Translations under genes and position numbers: made by a program
Origin: RDXT01 sp033762375
GTDB taxonomy: Bacteria > Bacteroidota > Bacteroidia > J057
Length of the DNA: 64,000 nt
Assembly (NCBI GenBank): GCA_033762375.1
Contig: JANRLQ010000026.1
Coordinates: forward strand, 496,001 to 560,000
Direction of reading: 5' to 3'
Shown: positions 18,898 through 26,839 of the stretch, one piece after another
Layout of the letters: each line of letters begins with the position of its first letter
Numbering within the stretch: the stretch's first letter is position 1
The notes under the pieces: generated by a model
What the model saw: the letters and a program-made list of their open reading frames with translations, nothing else
The model's database searches: none
What the model was told of the DNA's origin: nothing

Positions 18898-19386
18898 TTA
18901 CCGCAACAGCAGGACGACCGCGTGTGCGATCATACTTTCCTCCTGGCCTACGGCATCTGTTTTTTCGTGTGTGGTCGCTTTGATCGAGATATATTCCGGA
19001 GCAGTCTCCAGCAAATCAGCAACGACAGCTTGCATAGCCGGGATATGCGGATTGAGTTTAGGTTTTTCGGCGATTACGGTGCTGTCCAGGTTTCCGAGTC
19101 TGTATCCACGGGCTTTGACGAGCTGGAAGGTATCAGCGAGCAGGATACGGCTGTCCACTCCTTTGTACCGGGGATCGGTGTCCGGAAAATGAAAACCGAT
19201 ATCCCGGAGGTTAAGCGCCCCCAGCATGGCATCACAGATCGCATGCAGGAGCAGGTCGGCATCGGAGTGACCGAGCAGTCCTTTGGTATGTGGGATTTCG
19301 ATCCCGCCGATGATCAGCTTGCGACCCGCTACGAGGCGGTGGGTGTCATATCCGTATCCGATGCGAAAAGGCAATGTATCAGTCAT
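18898..19386 (-). CDS. ispF: 2-C-methyl-D-erythritol 2,4-cyclodiphosphate synthase
   Basis: Cyclises CDP-methylerythritol 2-phosphate to the 2,4-cyclodiphosphate in the MEP isoprenoid pathway. 162 residues, normal length. It has the family start GYGYDTHRL (zinc-ligand Asp and His), LLGHSDADLLLHAICDAMLG (third zinc-ligand His and substrate-binding Asp), IGFHFPDTDP and SIKATTHEKTDAVG. Its ATG overlaps the stop of the HAD phosphatase gene (ATGA at 19383-19386), so it is translationally coupled. IspD, its usual neighbour, is not in the window. Confidence 0.97.
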   Translation of the reverse strand: MTDTLPFRIGYGYDTHRLVAGRKLIIGGIEIPHTKGLLGHSDADLLLHAICDAMLGALNLRDIGFHFPDTDPRYKGVDSRILLADTFQLVKARGYRLGNLDSTVIAEKPKLNPHIPAMQAVVADLLETAPEYISIKATTHEKTDAVGQEESMIAHAVVLLLR

Positions 19387-20012
19387 GCGTCCGTTGATTC
19401 GTCAGAAAGATGCGGAGGATGATGGAAAGGTTTGAAAAAAGCATGTGTGGCCCGTGCCAGAAGTTCGCGGTCGCCGGCAGAGTCACCATAAGCCCAGCAG
19501 GGTGTATCCGGTGTCAGCCACCCAGCCTGCTCCAGGCGTACTACTTTTTGTGCGCCATAGCAGTTGGGACCTATGTGGCCGGTATAATATCCGTCAACTG
19601 CCTCTGCCGCTGTTGCGATCAGTCCGATACCGAGCTGGTCAGCCCAGGGGCGCGTCCATATATCCAGCGAAGCCGTCACCAGCACGACCCGGTGGCCTTG
19701 TGCCTGATGCCATCTGATTTTTTTCAGTCCTGCTGACCGCAGACGGGTAGATACCCAGGTGTCTGTAAAGGCTGCTGCATGTGCAGCCAGTACAGTGACC
19801 GGCATCCCACCGACAAAGGTCCGGATGATCTGGGCCTTGGCCTGCTGCCGGGTGATCCAGCCGGCTTTGAAAGCAATCAGGGCGGGTATGATACGCACCA
19901 ACCGCAACCCTAACCGTGGGACGCCCCACACAAACCTGAAAAACGCCCACATACTGTCCCCCCGGACGAGTGTCCCGTCAAAGTCAAATGCGGCCAGGGG
20001 CTGTGTCTGCAT
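19383..20012 (-). CDS. HAD-superfamily phosphatase, HAD-IB type
   Basis: 209 residues. Motif I is AAFDFDGTLVRGDS, motif II is VLVTASLD, and motif III/IV is AYGDSAGDRELL. The helical cap between motifs I and II fits subfamily IB (SerB-like and lysophosphatidate/phosphoglycerol phosphatase-like). Residues WAFFRFVWGVPRLGLRLVRI are hydrophobic-basic and may associate with the membrane. The ATG at 20012 is chosen over a TTG at 20018. It sits between a PfkB kinase (gap six bases) and ispF (four-base overlap). The substrate is unknown. Confidence 0.88.
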   Translation of the reverse strand: MQTQPLAAFDFDGTLVRGDSMWAFFRFVWGVPRLGLRLVRIIPALIAFKAGWITRQQAKAQIIRTFVGGMPVTVLAAHAAAFTDTWVSTRLRSAGLKKIRWHQAQGHRVVLVTASLDIWTRPWADQLGIGLIATAAEAVDGYYTGHIGPNCYGAQKVVRLEQAGWLTPDTPCWAYGDSAGDRELLARATHAFFKPFHHPPHLSDESTDA

Positions 20013-20018
20013 ACACAA

Positions 20019-20945
20019 TCAGGCAAAAGGCAGCAACTGGAAGTCAGCCAACTCTACAAACGTCTGGACACGGGTCTGTATCTCAGCCTCTGAGAGGGCA
20101 ATGATCCGCTCCGGCCCAAATTTTTCAACACAAAAACTAGCCATTGCGCTGCCGTAGATGACAGCCCGTTTGATATTGTCAAAGGATACATCCTTCGTGC
20201 GGGCCAGATACCCGATGAGTCCTCCAGCAAAGGTATCTCCAGCTCCTGTCGGATCAAATACCTCCTCCAGTGGCAGGCCGGGTGCAGAAAATACCTGACT
20301 TTCGTGAAAGAGGAGTGCGCCGTGTTCGCCTTTTTTGATGACCAGATAACGCGGTCCCAGTGCCATAATCACCTTGGCGGCCCGCATCAGGGAGTACTCT
20401 CCGGAGAGTTGCCGTGCCTCCTCGTCATTGATGACCAGCAGGTCCACCATGGCCAGGGTTTTGTGCAGTTGGGGCAGGGCTACATTCATCCAGAAGTTCA
20501 TGGTGTCCATCACGATCAGGCGCGGACGCTGGCGCAGCCGCCGGATAACAGACTCCTGTACATCTGGAGAGAGGTTGCCGAGCATCAGGTACTCACAGTC
20601 CTGGTAGGACTCCGGCACTACCGGGTCAAAGGTACCCAGGACATTCAGCTCCGTGACCAGGGTATCCCGGGTATTCATGTCGTGGTGATACCGCCCCGAC
20701 CAAAAAAAACTTTTTTGGTCCGGGATGACCTGAACACCCTCCAGCTCCACCCCATGGCGCCTGAACATATCCAGGTCGGAATGTTCAAAGTCGTACCCTA
20801 CGACCGAGATGGCTTTGACAGGATTGACAAAGTAGGAGGCAGCCAGCGAGGTGTACATCGCGGCACCGCCCAGTATTTTATCCGTTTTCCCAAACGGAGT
20901 CTCAATAGCATCAAATGCAATAGATCCGACTACAACAAGGCTCAT
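20019..20945 (-). CDS. PfkB-family carbohydrate/nucleoside kinase
   Basis: 308 residues, ribokinase fold. N-terminal VVVGSIAFDAIETPFGK and GGAAMYTSLAASYF form the substrate pocket, and the C-terminal signature DPTGAGDTFAGGLIGYL supplies the catalytic Asp and anion hole. The family phosphorylates sugars or nucleosides with ATP. Similar Bacteroidota proteins are often annotated as sugar or adenosine kinase, and the substrate cannot be decided here. First gene of a minus-strand run with HAD phosphatase and ispF, with a -7-like site at 20975-20982. Confidence 0.92.
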   Translation of the reverse strand: MSLVVVGSIAFDAIETPFGKTDKILGGAAMYTSLAASYFVNPVKAISVVGYDFEHSDLDMFRRHGVELEGVQVIPDQKSFFWSGRYHHDMNTRDTLVTELNVLGTFDPVVPESYQDCEYLMLGNLSPDVQESVIRRLRQRPRLIVMDTMNFWMNVALPQLHKTLAMVDLLVINDEEARQLSGEYSLMRAAKVIMALGPRYLVIKKGEHGALLFHESQVFSAPGLPLEEVFDPTGAGDTFAGGLIGYLARTKDVSFDNIKRAVIYGSAMASFCVEKFGPERIIALSEAEIQTRVQTFVELADFQLLPFA

Positions 20946-20974
20946 GAATCAATCTGATAATAAACTGAGAAGCC

Positions 20975-20982
20975 CAAAGATA
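20975..20982 (-). promoter_or_regulatory. -7 element upstream of the pfkB-HAD-ispF run
   Basis: On the minus strand this reads TATCTTTG, an exact TAnnTTTG match, about 30 bases before the pfkB start. No clear -33 TTG lies at the expected distance. Confidence 0.5.
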
Positions 20983-21057
20983 CAGGGATTTTTGGTCAGC
21001 GGATCGTTTTGGTGTAAACCTTCTCGCAACATCTTCGTAAATTTTATCACAAGGTGC

Positions 21058-21088
21058 TTGCATGGTTACATTTAGCGCCTTATATTTG
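21058..21088 (+). promoter_or_regulatory. Promoter of tRNA-Asn
   Basis: TTG at 21058-21060, twenty bases, then TATATTTG at 21081-21088. This is the Bacteroidota sigma-70-type pattern (TTG, 19-21 bases, TAnnTTTG), 14 bases ahead of the mature tRNA end. It is the best promoter match in the window. Confidence 0.8.
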
Positions 21089-21102
21089 TAGCACTTTTCC
21101 AC

Positions 21103-21176
21103 TCCCTAGTAGCTCAGTCGGTTAGAGCGAATGACTGTTAATCATTAGGTCCCTGGTTCGAGCCCAGGCTGGGGAG
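21103..21176 (+). tRNA. tRNA-Asn (anticodon GUU)
   Basis: 74 bases forming a standard cloverleaf. The acceptor arms TCCCTAG and CTGGGGA pair with one G-U. The D-loop has AGCTCAGTCGGTTAGAGC, the anticodon loop is CTGTTAA giving GUU, and the T-arm is CCTGG TTCGAGC CCAGG. The discriminator is G and the full CCA is not encoded. Flanked by its own promoter and terminator, so it is a single-gene transcript. Confidence 0.96.
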
Positions 21177-21180
21177 CAAA

Positions 21181-21213
21181 AAAACGCCACTCAAGTCATT
21201 CGAGTGGCGTTTT
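21181..21213 (+). terminator. Intrinsic terminator of tRNA-Asn
   Basis: AAAACGCCACTC pairs perfectly with GAGTGGCGTTTT around a nine-base loop; the T-rich 3' arm continues TACTTTTA. It begins five bases after the tRNA. Confidence 0.9.
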
Positions 21214-21230
21214 ACTTTTATCCACGGGTA

Positions 21231-21704
21231 TTATCGGGCTGTGAGTAACGCCTGCTCGGCTTCTGTCAGCGACAAGGCCGATCCCACCCGTGTCGGCGTA
21301 GGGTGCAGAGAGATCATCCAGAGCATCGCCAGGACCCCTACTGCCAGGAGCCGGTTATCCGGACTCAAAAAATAACATACGGCACTGATCAGGATCGGCG
21401 CCTCTGCCAGGGCATATTGTACCAGGCTGATCGTGCGGTAGCGGTAGAGCCGGTCTTCCGGCGGTGCGTTTGTGTCGAGGGCTTGCAGTTGCTGCCGGGT
21501 CAGGTAATACCCAAGCCCGGCACCACCCAGGGCCGCTACCCCGGCGATCGCCAGCAGCAAATCAGCCATATCAGACATTAAGGCCAGTGCCTGGGTGCTG
21601 GCCACAAAGTACAGGGTACCCAGCACAAGCGCAGCGCCAGTCGTCATCGCCGAGTGTAAGATCCGTAAGGTATTGTATAGCTGAGAAGGGGGGCTTGCTG
21701 ACAT
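21231..21704 (-). CDS. Small polytopic membrane protein
   Basis: 157 residues with four predicted membrane spans (about 20-40, 50-70, 95-115 and 120-138) separated by short loops; the cytoplasmic loop LTRQQLQALDTNAPPEDRL is charged. No family is recognised. The ATG at 21704 is preferred over an in-frame TTG at 21743. It converges with tRNA-Asn, and the tRNA hairpin lies 18 bases beyond its stop. Function unknown. Confidence 0.75.
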   Translation of the reverse strand: MSASPPSQLYNTLRILHSAMTTGAALVLGTLYFVASTQALALMSDMADLLLAIAGVAALGGAGLGYYLTRQQLQALDTNAPPEDRLYRYRTISLVQYALAEAPILISAVCYFLSPDNRLLAVGVLAMLWMISLHPTPTRVGSALSLTEAEQALLTAR

Positions 21705-21770
21705 AGGAGATGGCTGAGAATGAATGCTCACGGCTAAATACAATAATTTTTATGTTTTTTTCCAGAGGGT

Positions 21771-21886
21771 AATGTATTATTTGGTTGTATGAAGCTATTA
21801 TACGAAGTTGCCGTTGGCATCATTTGTATGAGTGCTAGTGTGTGTAGTTTAACTGGGAGAGCCGGATTTCGGGCTCTCCTTTTTTA
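21771..21886 (+). ncRNA. Candidate small RNA ending in an orphan terminator
   Basis: A strong intrinsic terminator (GGAGAGCC at 21856-21863, loop, GGCTCTCC at 21872-21879, then a run of Ts to 21885) faces the plus strand, but no plus-strand gene ends before it; tRNA-Asn already has its own terminator. The upstream bases carry AATGTATTAT at 21771-21780 and a near -7 match ending in TTTG. A short transcript of about 90-100 bases is the simplest explanation; a leader attenuator for the regulator gene at 22033 is the alternative. Confidence 0.35.
21856..21885 (+). terminator. Orphan intrinsic terminator
   Basis: An eight-base-pair GC-rich stem with an eight-base loop followed by six Ts, on the plus strand, with no annotated gene upstream in that direction. 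Confidence 0.8.
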
Positions 21887-21966
21887 TGAGGGAACAAATA
21901 TGCAGAAAGAAACAGTATATGGTATTCGTTTATGTTCATATAACTATTTGGCCGTACTGTGGTTAC

Positions 21967-21985
21967 GTACAATAGATGTTTGTAC
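21967..21985. promoter_or_regulatory. Inverted repeat upstream of GbsR-like gene
   Basis: GTACAA, seven bases, TTGTAC. This is a perfect dyad 47 bases before the regulator ATG, suitable as an autoregulatory operator for a dimeric winged-helix protein. Binding is inferred. Confidence 0.4.
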
Positions 21986-22032
21986 TTTCAATCATTTTTG
22001 AAAAATAGACAGCTTGTAGTTACCTTTCCGTC

Positions 22033-22557
22033 ATGCAACTGGACGAAGCAAAAGATAAGTTTATTCAGGCCTGGGGTTCCCTCGGGTCTAACTGGGGTAT
22101 TAACCGCACCATGGCGCAGGTGCATGCATTGCTGCTGATCTCGGCTGAGTCCCTTTCGGCTGAGGATATCATGGCTGCATTGAATATATCGCGGGGCAAT
22201 GCGAACATGAACCTGCGGGCCCTGATAGACTGGGGCCTGGTCAAGAAGGAATACCGGGCGGGTGAGCGGAGAGAGTATTTTTTTGCCGAAAAAGATATAT
22301 GGCAGGTGGCGCAACAAGTCATCGTGGAGCGACGCAAGCGCGAGCTCAAGCCTGTCCTCAAAGTCCTCGAAGATGTGCGCAATGTCGAGGGAGATCCGGA
22401 GCAAGCTGATATTAAAGCATTTGTGCATACGGTAGAGCACCTGGGCCAGATCGTCGGGATGGCAGACCGCTTCCTGGAGTTTGCTGTCAGCAGCGAAAAA
22501 AGCTGGTTTATGGAGACGATTCTCCGTACCGTAAACAGCCGCGTACAAACGCCCTGA
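22033..22557 (+). CDS. GbsR/MarR-family transcriptional regulator
   Basis: 174 residues. A MarR-like winged helix covers about 25-90 (LLLISAESLSAEDIMAALNISRGNANMNLRAL, then a wing VKKEYRAGERREYFFAEKD), and a long C-terminal helical part is typical of the GbsR group (PF12802-type), which regulates osmoprotectant or membrane genes in Bacillus; that link is family knowledge only. The two membrane-protein genes downstream are the obvious candidate targets, with palindromes at 22592-22615 and 22621-22668 between them and this gene. Confidence 0.9.
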   Translation: MQLDEAKDKFIQAWGSLGSNWGINRTMAQVHALLLISAESLSAEDIMAALNISRGNANMNLRALIDWGLVKKEYRAGERREYFFAEKDIWQVAQQVIVERRKRELKPVLKVLEDVRNVEGDPEQADIKAFVHTVEHLGQIVGMADRFLEFAVSSEKSWFMETILRTVNSRVQTP

Positions 22558-22591
22558 CGACGGTAAGGCATCGGGTAAAACAGCAAAAAAT

Positions 22592-22615
22592 AACTTTCAT
22601 TATTTTTTGAAAGTT
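22592..22615. promoter_or_regulatory. Inverted repeat between regulator and membrane pair
   Basis: AACTTTC, ten A/T-rich bases, GAAAGTT: perfect seven-base arms with about 1.5 helical turns between arm centres. Possible operator, or weak terminator of the regulator gene. Confidence 0.4.
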
Positions 22616-22620
22616 CTGAA

Positions 22621-22668
22621 CAATTGAGTTGATTTGTGCGTATCACAAATACAAACTTCAATCAATTG
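22621..22668. promoter_or_regulatory. Nested palindromes upstream of membrane-protein pair
   Basis: Outer arms CAATTGA (22621-22627) and TCAATTG (22662-22668) enclose inner arms ATTTGTG (22632-22638) and CACAAAT (22644-22650) with a five-base centre. The block ends five bases before the ATG at 22673. It is a good candidate operator for the adjacent GbsR-like protein or an RNA hairpin covering the start region. Confidence 0.45.
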
Positions 22669-22672
22669 TCCT

Positions 22673-23074
22673 ATGCGTATCATAGATCGCTTCAACCACC
22701 GTTTTGCCTCCCGTCTCCTGACTCCGGGCATCCGTTTTACCGCTCTGATCCTGGCACTGGTCAATACCCCGCTTGCTGTTTTTGGGATAATGTCTGTGAT
22801 GTTTGGAGTACCTATACCTGGGCTGGTGCTGCTGATATATTATTGGGGGATCGCCACAGACCGGGTATCTCCGGCTAATAGTTTGCGTGTATGGTATGTA
22901 ACAATCCTCTATAACCTTTTGCTATCCGGGTGGTTTATGAGTATGTTTATAGAAGGAAAAGACTGGCCGCCATTGGTGATAAGCCTCGCCCAGCTCGGGA
23001 CCGTAGCGATTGCAGCCTGTATGATCGTGATCACCCGCGAAAAACTGGCAGAGGCTGCCCCGGCTGAGGTTTGA
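22673..23074 (+). CDS. Small membrane protein, paralogue A
   Basis: 133 residues with four predicted membrane spans. It is clearly paralogous to the next gene: both share FN..FAS..LT.G.RFTAL near the start, YYW.I..D ... SLRVWY.T..YNL.L in the middle and an EK.AE tail. The family is not recognised. The ATG at 22673 is used; a longer reading from 22634 passes through the palindrome block. Probably controlled by the GbsR-like protein upstream. Confidence 0.8.
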   Translation: MRIIDRFNHRFASRLLTPGIRFTALILALVNTPLAVFGIMSVMFGVPIPGLVLLIYYWGIATDRVSPANSLRVWYVTILYNLLLSGWFMSMFIEGKDWPPLVISLAQLGTVAIAACMIVITREKLAEAAPAEV

Positions 23075-23109
23075 TAGCAGAAGGAACGAACTGATTCAGC
23101 AGAACCGAT

Positions 23110-23511
23110 ATGTCATTGTTGTCGTATTTTAATACCTCATTTGCGAGCAAGCACCTGACGTCTGGCGTCCGCTTCACAGCACTTATGCTGCTGACCCTGT
23201 ACAGCCCGCTGATGATTGTGGCATTCGTTTTTATCTACCTCGTACCTGTGACGGTACCGGCCATCATCCTGTACCTTCACTACTGGGCTATTTACCTGGA
23301 TGACCACAATCTTAAGGGTTCGTTGCGCGTGTGGTATGGTACGATGATATATAACCTGTTTCTAATGGTCCTGGTGACCTCTTTTCTCGGGTTGGAGGCA
23401 TGGCCGCTGCTGGTGTTGTTATCAGGTATTGTCGGGGCCGGGGCCGTGATGGCACGGATCACCCATGAAAAAATCGCAGAAACTACCGAAGCGCATCCGG
23501 AAACGGTTTAA
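23110..23511 (+). CDS. Small membrane protein, paralogue B
   Basis: 133 residues, four predicted membrane spans, same length and layout as its neighbour. Shared motifs are FNTSFASKHLTSGVRFTAL and YWAIYLDDHNLKGSLRVWY. The tandem pair, 35 bases apart, probably arose by duplication and could form a heteromer. Ends just before a strong hairpin at 23518-23541. Confidence 0.82.
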   Translation: MSLLSYFNTSFASKHLTSGVRFTALMLLTLYSPLMIVAFVFIYLVPVTVPAIILYLHYWAIYLDDHNLKGSLRVWYGTMIYNLFLMVLVTSFLGLEAWPLLVLLSGIVGAGAVMARITHEKIAETTEAHPETV

Positions 23512-23517
23512 CTTGCT

Positions 23518-23541
23518 AACCGTAATCTCATTACGGTTTTT
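23518..23541 (+). terminator. Hairpin and T-run abutting the DUF457 start codon
   Basis: AACCGTAAT pairs with ATTACGGTT around CTC; three further Ts follow the stem directly before the ATG at 23542. It should terminate the membrane-pair transcript or control initiation of the next gene. Confidence 0.7.
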
Positions 23542-24585
23542 ATGGATCTGCTCACCCTCATCGTATTTGGCGCTGCTGTCGGCGAGTATCTCCTGGGTAA
23601 GAAGGTGGGCTACCGGGGTGCGTTTTGGGGGGCGATTGTCAGCCTGATACCCGAATTGGATCGTTTGGCGGTATTTTTTGGCGGCGAGGTAGCTGGTCTG
23701 GTACTACGCCAGACCGTGACACACTCACTCCTGATCGCCGTGCTGCTGGCACCTGTCATGGGCCACGCGATCAACCGGCTTTACCGAGGCCAGTACGCGC
23801 AAGCCCGGGATTGGGCCTGGCTGGTATGGTGGGTATGGGTAGTCCACCTTATGCTGGATGCCTGTACCGTATGGGGGCCGCAGCTATTGTATCCGATGAG
23901 TACCTATCGGTTGTCGCTGGGTATCCTCTCAGCGCTGGATCCCCTGCTGATTACCCCTGTGCTGATCTGGCTGCTGATCGCCCTGCGTGCTGCACAGACC
24001 AGCGCTAACCGCCGCCTCTGGAACGGCATCGGACTGGTACTTGCCGGTGCCTATTTTGCCTTGAGTTTAGCCAACCGGGCGGCTGCCGAGAGTATATTCA
24101 AGGCTGCCCTGCACAATACCGGGCGCAGCACTCAGCGTTACATAGTAGCACCTACCCCCTCCAATACACTCTACTGGTACGTGGTCGCCGAGGGCCCTGA
24201 CCAATATGAGGTGGGCTACTACTCGATCCTGGCGGATGAGCGAAATATCAATTTCACCCGGATACCCCGGCGATATGGGTTACCTGACAGTATACCAGCG
24301 CCGGATGGTCTTGATCAGCTGATCCAGCGAGGATATAGTACCCTTGATTATCAGGGAGATACACTATATTGGCATGATCAGCTTTATGGCCTGTTGCCAG
24401 GTCAGGCAGGCCCGCCTGCGCCAACCCCCTGGCTGATGTCGCTGCGCTGGACACGGACCGATACTGTCTGGGAAGCCCCATCGCGGCTGGAGGCCCCCCA
24501 TTGGCTGGCATCACCGGACATGCGCCCCTTTATGTGGGACCGGATCCTGGGCCGACCGCAGGGCCGCAGCTCAGTGACCCGCTGA
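23542..24585 (+). CDS. Membrane-bound metal-dependent hydrolase, YdjM/DUF457 family
   Basis: 347 residues. The N-terminal half is polytopic with the family's spaced histidine/acidic residues (LIPELDRLAVFF, QTVTHSLLIAVLLAP, WVVHLMLDACTVWGPQLLYP). DUF457 (YdjM, LexA-regulated in Escherichia coli) is proposed to be a membrane hydrolase, possibly on lipids. The C-terminal ~150 residues form a soluble domain usual in the Bacteroidota versions. Its 3' end overlaps the convergent dehydrogenase gene by 15 bases. The start codon directly follows a hairpin, which is unusual. Confidence 0.85.
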   Translation: MDLLTLIVFGAAVGEYLLGKKVGYRGAFWGAIVSLIPELDRLAVFFGGEVAGLVLRQTVTHSLLIAVLLAPVMGHAINRLYRGQYAQARDWAWLVWWVWVVHLMLDACTVWGPQLLYPMSTYRLSLGILSALDPLLITPVLIWLLIALRAAQTSANRRLWNGIGLVLAGAYFALSLANRAAAESIFKAALHNTGRSTQRYIVAPTPSNTLYWYVVAEGPDQYEVGYYSILADERNINFTRIPRRYGLPDSIPAPDGLDQLIQRGYSTLDYQGDTLYWHDQLYGLLPGQAGPPAPTPWLMSLRWTRTDTVWEAPSRLEAPHWLASPDMRPFMWDRILGRPQGRSSVTR

Positions 24586-25512
24586 GGCCAGTTCGGCCCG
24601 CACATAGTCGAGAATCATGTTATTGATATTCCGAAGCGACTCTACCGACCACCCGCCAATGTGAGGGGTGACAATGACATTGTCCCGGCTGAACAAATTT
24701 TCATAGTCAGCCCGCTGCTCCGGGGTGAGTTTATCCATTTTTTCGTTTTCCAGCACATCCAGGGCAGCCCCGGTGACCTTGCCACTGTCCAGGGCCCTTA
24801 GCAGGGCGGAGAGGTCGGTGATCGGTCCGCGTGAAAGATTAAGAAAAGTTATCGGCTTTTGAAAACGGGCCAGAAAATCATCATTGACCAGCCTGTGGGT
24901 TTCGTCGGTCAGGGGAATATGCAGGGTCAGAATATCAGCTTCAGCAAAAATCTCAGCCATATCAGCGGCCCGGACATATGCGTCACCGTATCCGGACAGA
25001 TATTTATCATAGGCCAATACCTGGCATCCAAATCCTGACAACCGCCGGGCTACTGCCTTGCCCGTATGGCCATAGCCAATGATACCGACTGTTTTTTCAC
25101 CGATTTCCTGGCCCCGATTGGCCTCCCGCAACCACACAAATGAGCGTACCTGCTTGTCTGCCCGGACGACATGGTGCCGCAGGGCCAGGAGCATGCCCAG
25201 GGCTTGTTCTCCCACAGCGTCAGCATTGCCGCCAGCCATATAATACGCCCGACAGCCTTTCTGTGCCAGATAAGGTACATCTATATGATCCATGCCCACA
25301 CCTGCCCGGAGCACAAGCCGCAGCCGGGTCGCGATGTCAGCCGCCTCCCGGTCTATCTTGATTTTGCTGTTGATGATCAGGATCTCCTGATCCGGCAGCA
25401 GATGCAGGATTTCTTCCCGTTGCGCCTGGGGTACATAGGTCAGCTCAATCGGCAGGGCCTGGAGCGCCTCTATAAAAATCTGGGGAAATGAATCAACGAC
25501 AAGTACTTTCAT
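24571..25512 (-). CDS. D-2-hydroxyacid dehydrogenase, phosphoglycerate dehydrogenase-like
   Basis: 313 residues. NAD-binding Rossmann motif VGIIGYGHTGKAVARRL; the catalytic Arg lies in the RAGVGMDHID region, the catalytic Glu near the ENEKM segment and the His in TPHIGGWSVES. It lacks the C-terminal ACT domain of full SerA. The substrate is probably a 2-hydroxy acid such as 3-phosphoglycerate or glycerate, unresolved. The ATG at 25512 is preferred because MKVLVVDSFP starts the fold; a longer reading overlaps the divergent M28 peptidase gene. Divergent from that gene with 43 bases between the starts. Confidence 0.92.
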   Translation of the reverse strand: MKVLVVDSFPQIFIEALQALPIELTYVPQAQREEILHLLPDQEILIINSKIKIDREAADIATRLRLVLRAGVGMDHIDVPYLAQKGCRAYYMAGGNADAVGEQALGMLLALRHHVVRADKQVRSFVWLREANRGQEIGEKTVGIIGYGHTGKAVARRLSGFGCQVLAYDKYLSGYGDAYVRAADMAEIFAEADILTLHIPLTDETHRLVNDDFLARFQKPITFLNLSRGPITDLSALLRALDSGKVTGAALDVLENEKMDKLTPEQRADYENLFSRDNVIVTPHIGGWSVESLRNINNMILDYVRAELASAGH

Positions 25513-25555
25513 GTTGCAAGATTGGGTTAAATTGCCTTTTTGGCAACTACTGTTT

Positions 25556-26839
25556 ATGAAGTATCTTATTCTGAGCTTGTTTATTTTCGGCGCGACCCTG
25601 GCTTTGGGACAGTCACCTGCTGATATACGAGCCTCGGCCCGGCCTGTGATTGATACCCTGTGCAGCCCTGAGTTAGGAGGGCGCGGATACCTCGCAGACG
25701 GGCATATCCGCGCCGCCAACTGGATCGCCGGGCGGCTGGCGCGGGCAGGTGTGGTACCTGCGGCACCTGACGGGTCGTATATACAGCCTTTTTCTTTTTC
25801 GCTGCACAATATCAAGGCCTCGGCGCTGACTGCCGGCAATCAACCCCTGCGCTCCGGGTACGACTATATCCCGCACAGCACCAGCGGTGCCGGGAAGCTC
25901 AAAGGACGGGTGGCAGACATGGGTCATGGCCTTGCGCCAGGGCCTCAGGTGCGTGGCAAAATCGCCCTCATCCGGGCAGGCTGGCCCCCGGAGATCGCCA
26001 ATAATACAGAGGCCCGCAATTCATACCAAAAACTGGCCCAGGTGCAAGCCCGGATTGAAGCATTGTTGCCCTATCAGCCAGCGGCGGTGTTGATTCTGCA
26101 GGAGAAACTTACGGCTTCTTTTAGCCAGGAGGCGTTTCCTATCCCGGTCCTGGAAGTCCGGACAGATGCCTGGCCTGCCGGTACCCGTATTGCAGCCCTG
26201 TCCGTAACTGCTGCGACGGAGGAAATCCGGAGCCAGAACGTAATGGGGTTGGTGCAGGGGGCTGTATCGCCTGATACGGTTGTGGTGATCAGCGCACATT
26301 ATGACCACCTGGGGAGAATGGGGGGCGCTTTTTTTCCGGGGGCCAATGACAATGCATCCGGTACGGCCATGCTGCTGGACCTCGCTGCCTGGTACGCTGA
26401 CCCGAAACACCAACCCCGCTATAGCCTTCTGTTTATCACATTTGGGGCCGAAGAGGCAGGACTGATAGGCAGTCAGTATTACGTGCTGGAGCAGCCCGCC
26501 GTACCCCTGTCCCGGACCAGGTGTATCCTCAATTTGGACCTTATGGGTAACGGGGGGGACGGGATCATGGCGGTGGGCGGTGTAGAGCATACGGCACTTT
26601 ATCAGCGGCTTACAGCCTGCAATGACAGTTTGCAGGCCGTACCCCTGGTGAAGGCCCGTGCCAATGCGCCCAATAGTGATCATTATTTTTTCCTGCGGGC
26701 GGGAGTACCAGGTTTGTTTATTTATACGATGGGCGGTCCCAAACATTACCACGACGTACACGATACCCCAGCCAACCTGGAGCTGCTCCGGTACGGCGAA
26801 ATACAGACACTGCTTCGGGCACTCCTGGATGGGTTATAA
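25556..26839 (+). CDS. Secreted M28-family zinc aminopeptidase
   Basis: 427 residues. Signal peptide (MKYLILSLFIFGATLALGQ), a protease-associated-like insert around residues 100-215, and an M28 catalytic domain with the di-zinc ligands and general base in ISAHYDHLG, GANDNASGTAMLLDLA, FGAEEAGLIGSQYY, NLDLMGNGGDG and YHDVHDTPANL. Predicted to trim N-terminal residues from peptides in the periplasm or outside. The ATG at 25556 gives the signal peptide. Its stop overlaps the convergent cytochrome gene by six bases. Confidence 0.93.
   Translation: MKYLILSLFIFGATLALGQSPADIRASARPVIDTLCSPELGGRGYLADGHIRAANWIAGRLARAGVVPAAPDGSYIQPFSFSLHNIKASALTAGNQPLRSGYDYIPHSTSGAGKLKGRVADMGHGLAPGPQVRGKIALIRAGWPPEIANNTEARNSYQKLAQVQARIEALLPYQPAAVLILQEKLTASFSQEAFPIPVLEVRTDAWPAGTRIAALSVTAATEEIRSQNVMGLVQGAVSPDTVVVISAHYDHLGRMGGAFFPGANDNASGTAMLLDLAAWYADPKHQPRYSLLFITFGAEEAGLIGSQYYVLEQPAVPLSRTRCILNLDLMGNGGDGIMAVGGVEHTALYQRLTACNDSLQAVPLVKARANAPNSDHYFFLRAGVPGLFIYTMGGPKHYHDVHDTPANLELLRYGEIQTLLRALLDGL

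Noticed and set aside
21103..21176. tRNA-Asn as an integration site
   Set aside because: No integrase gene and no repeat of the tRNA 3' end was noticed nearby.
21789..22001. 70-codon plus-strand frame before the GbsR-like gene
   Set aside because: Runs straight through a strong intrinsic terminator and ends in a dyad; unlikely to be translated.
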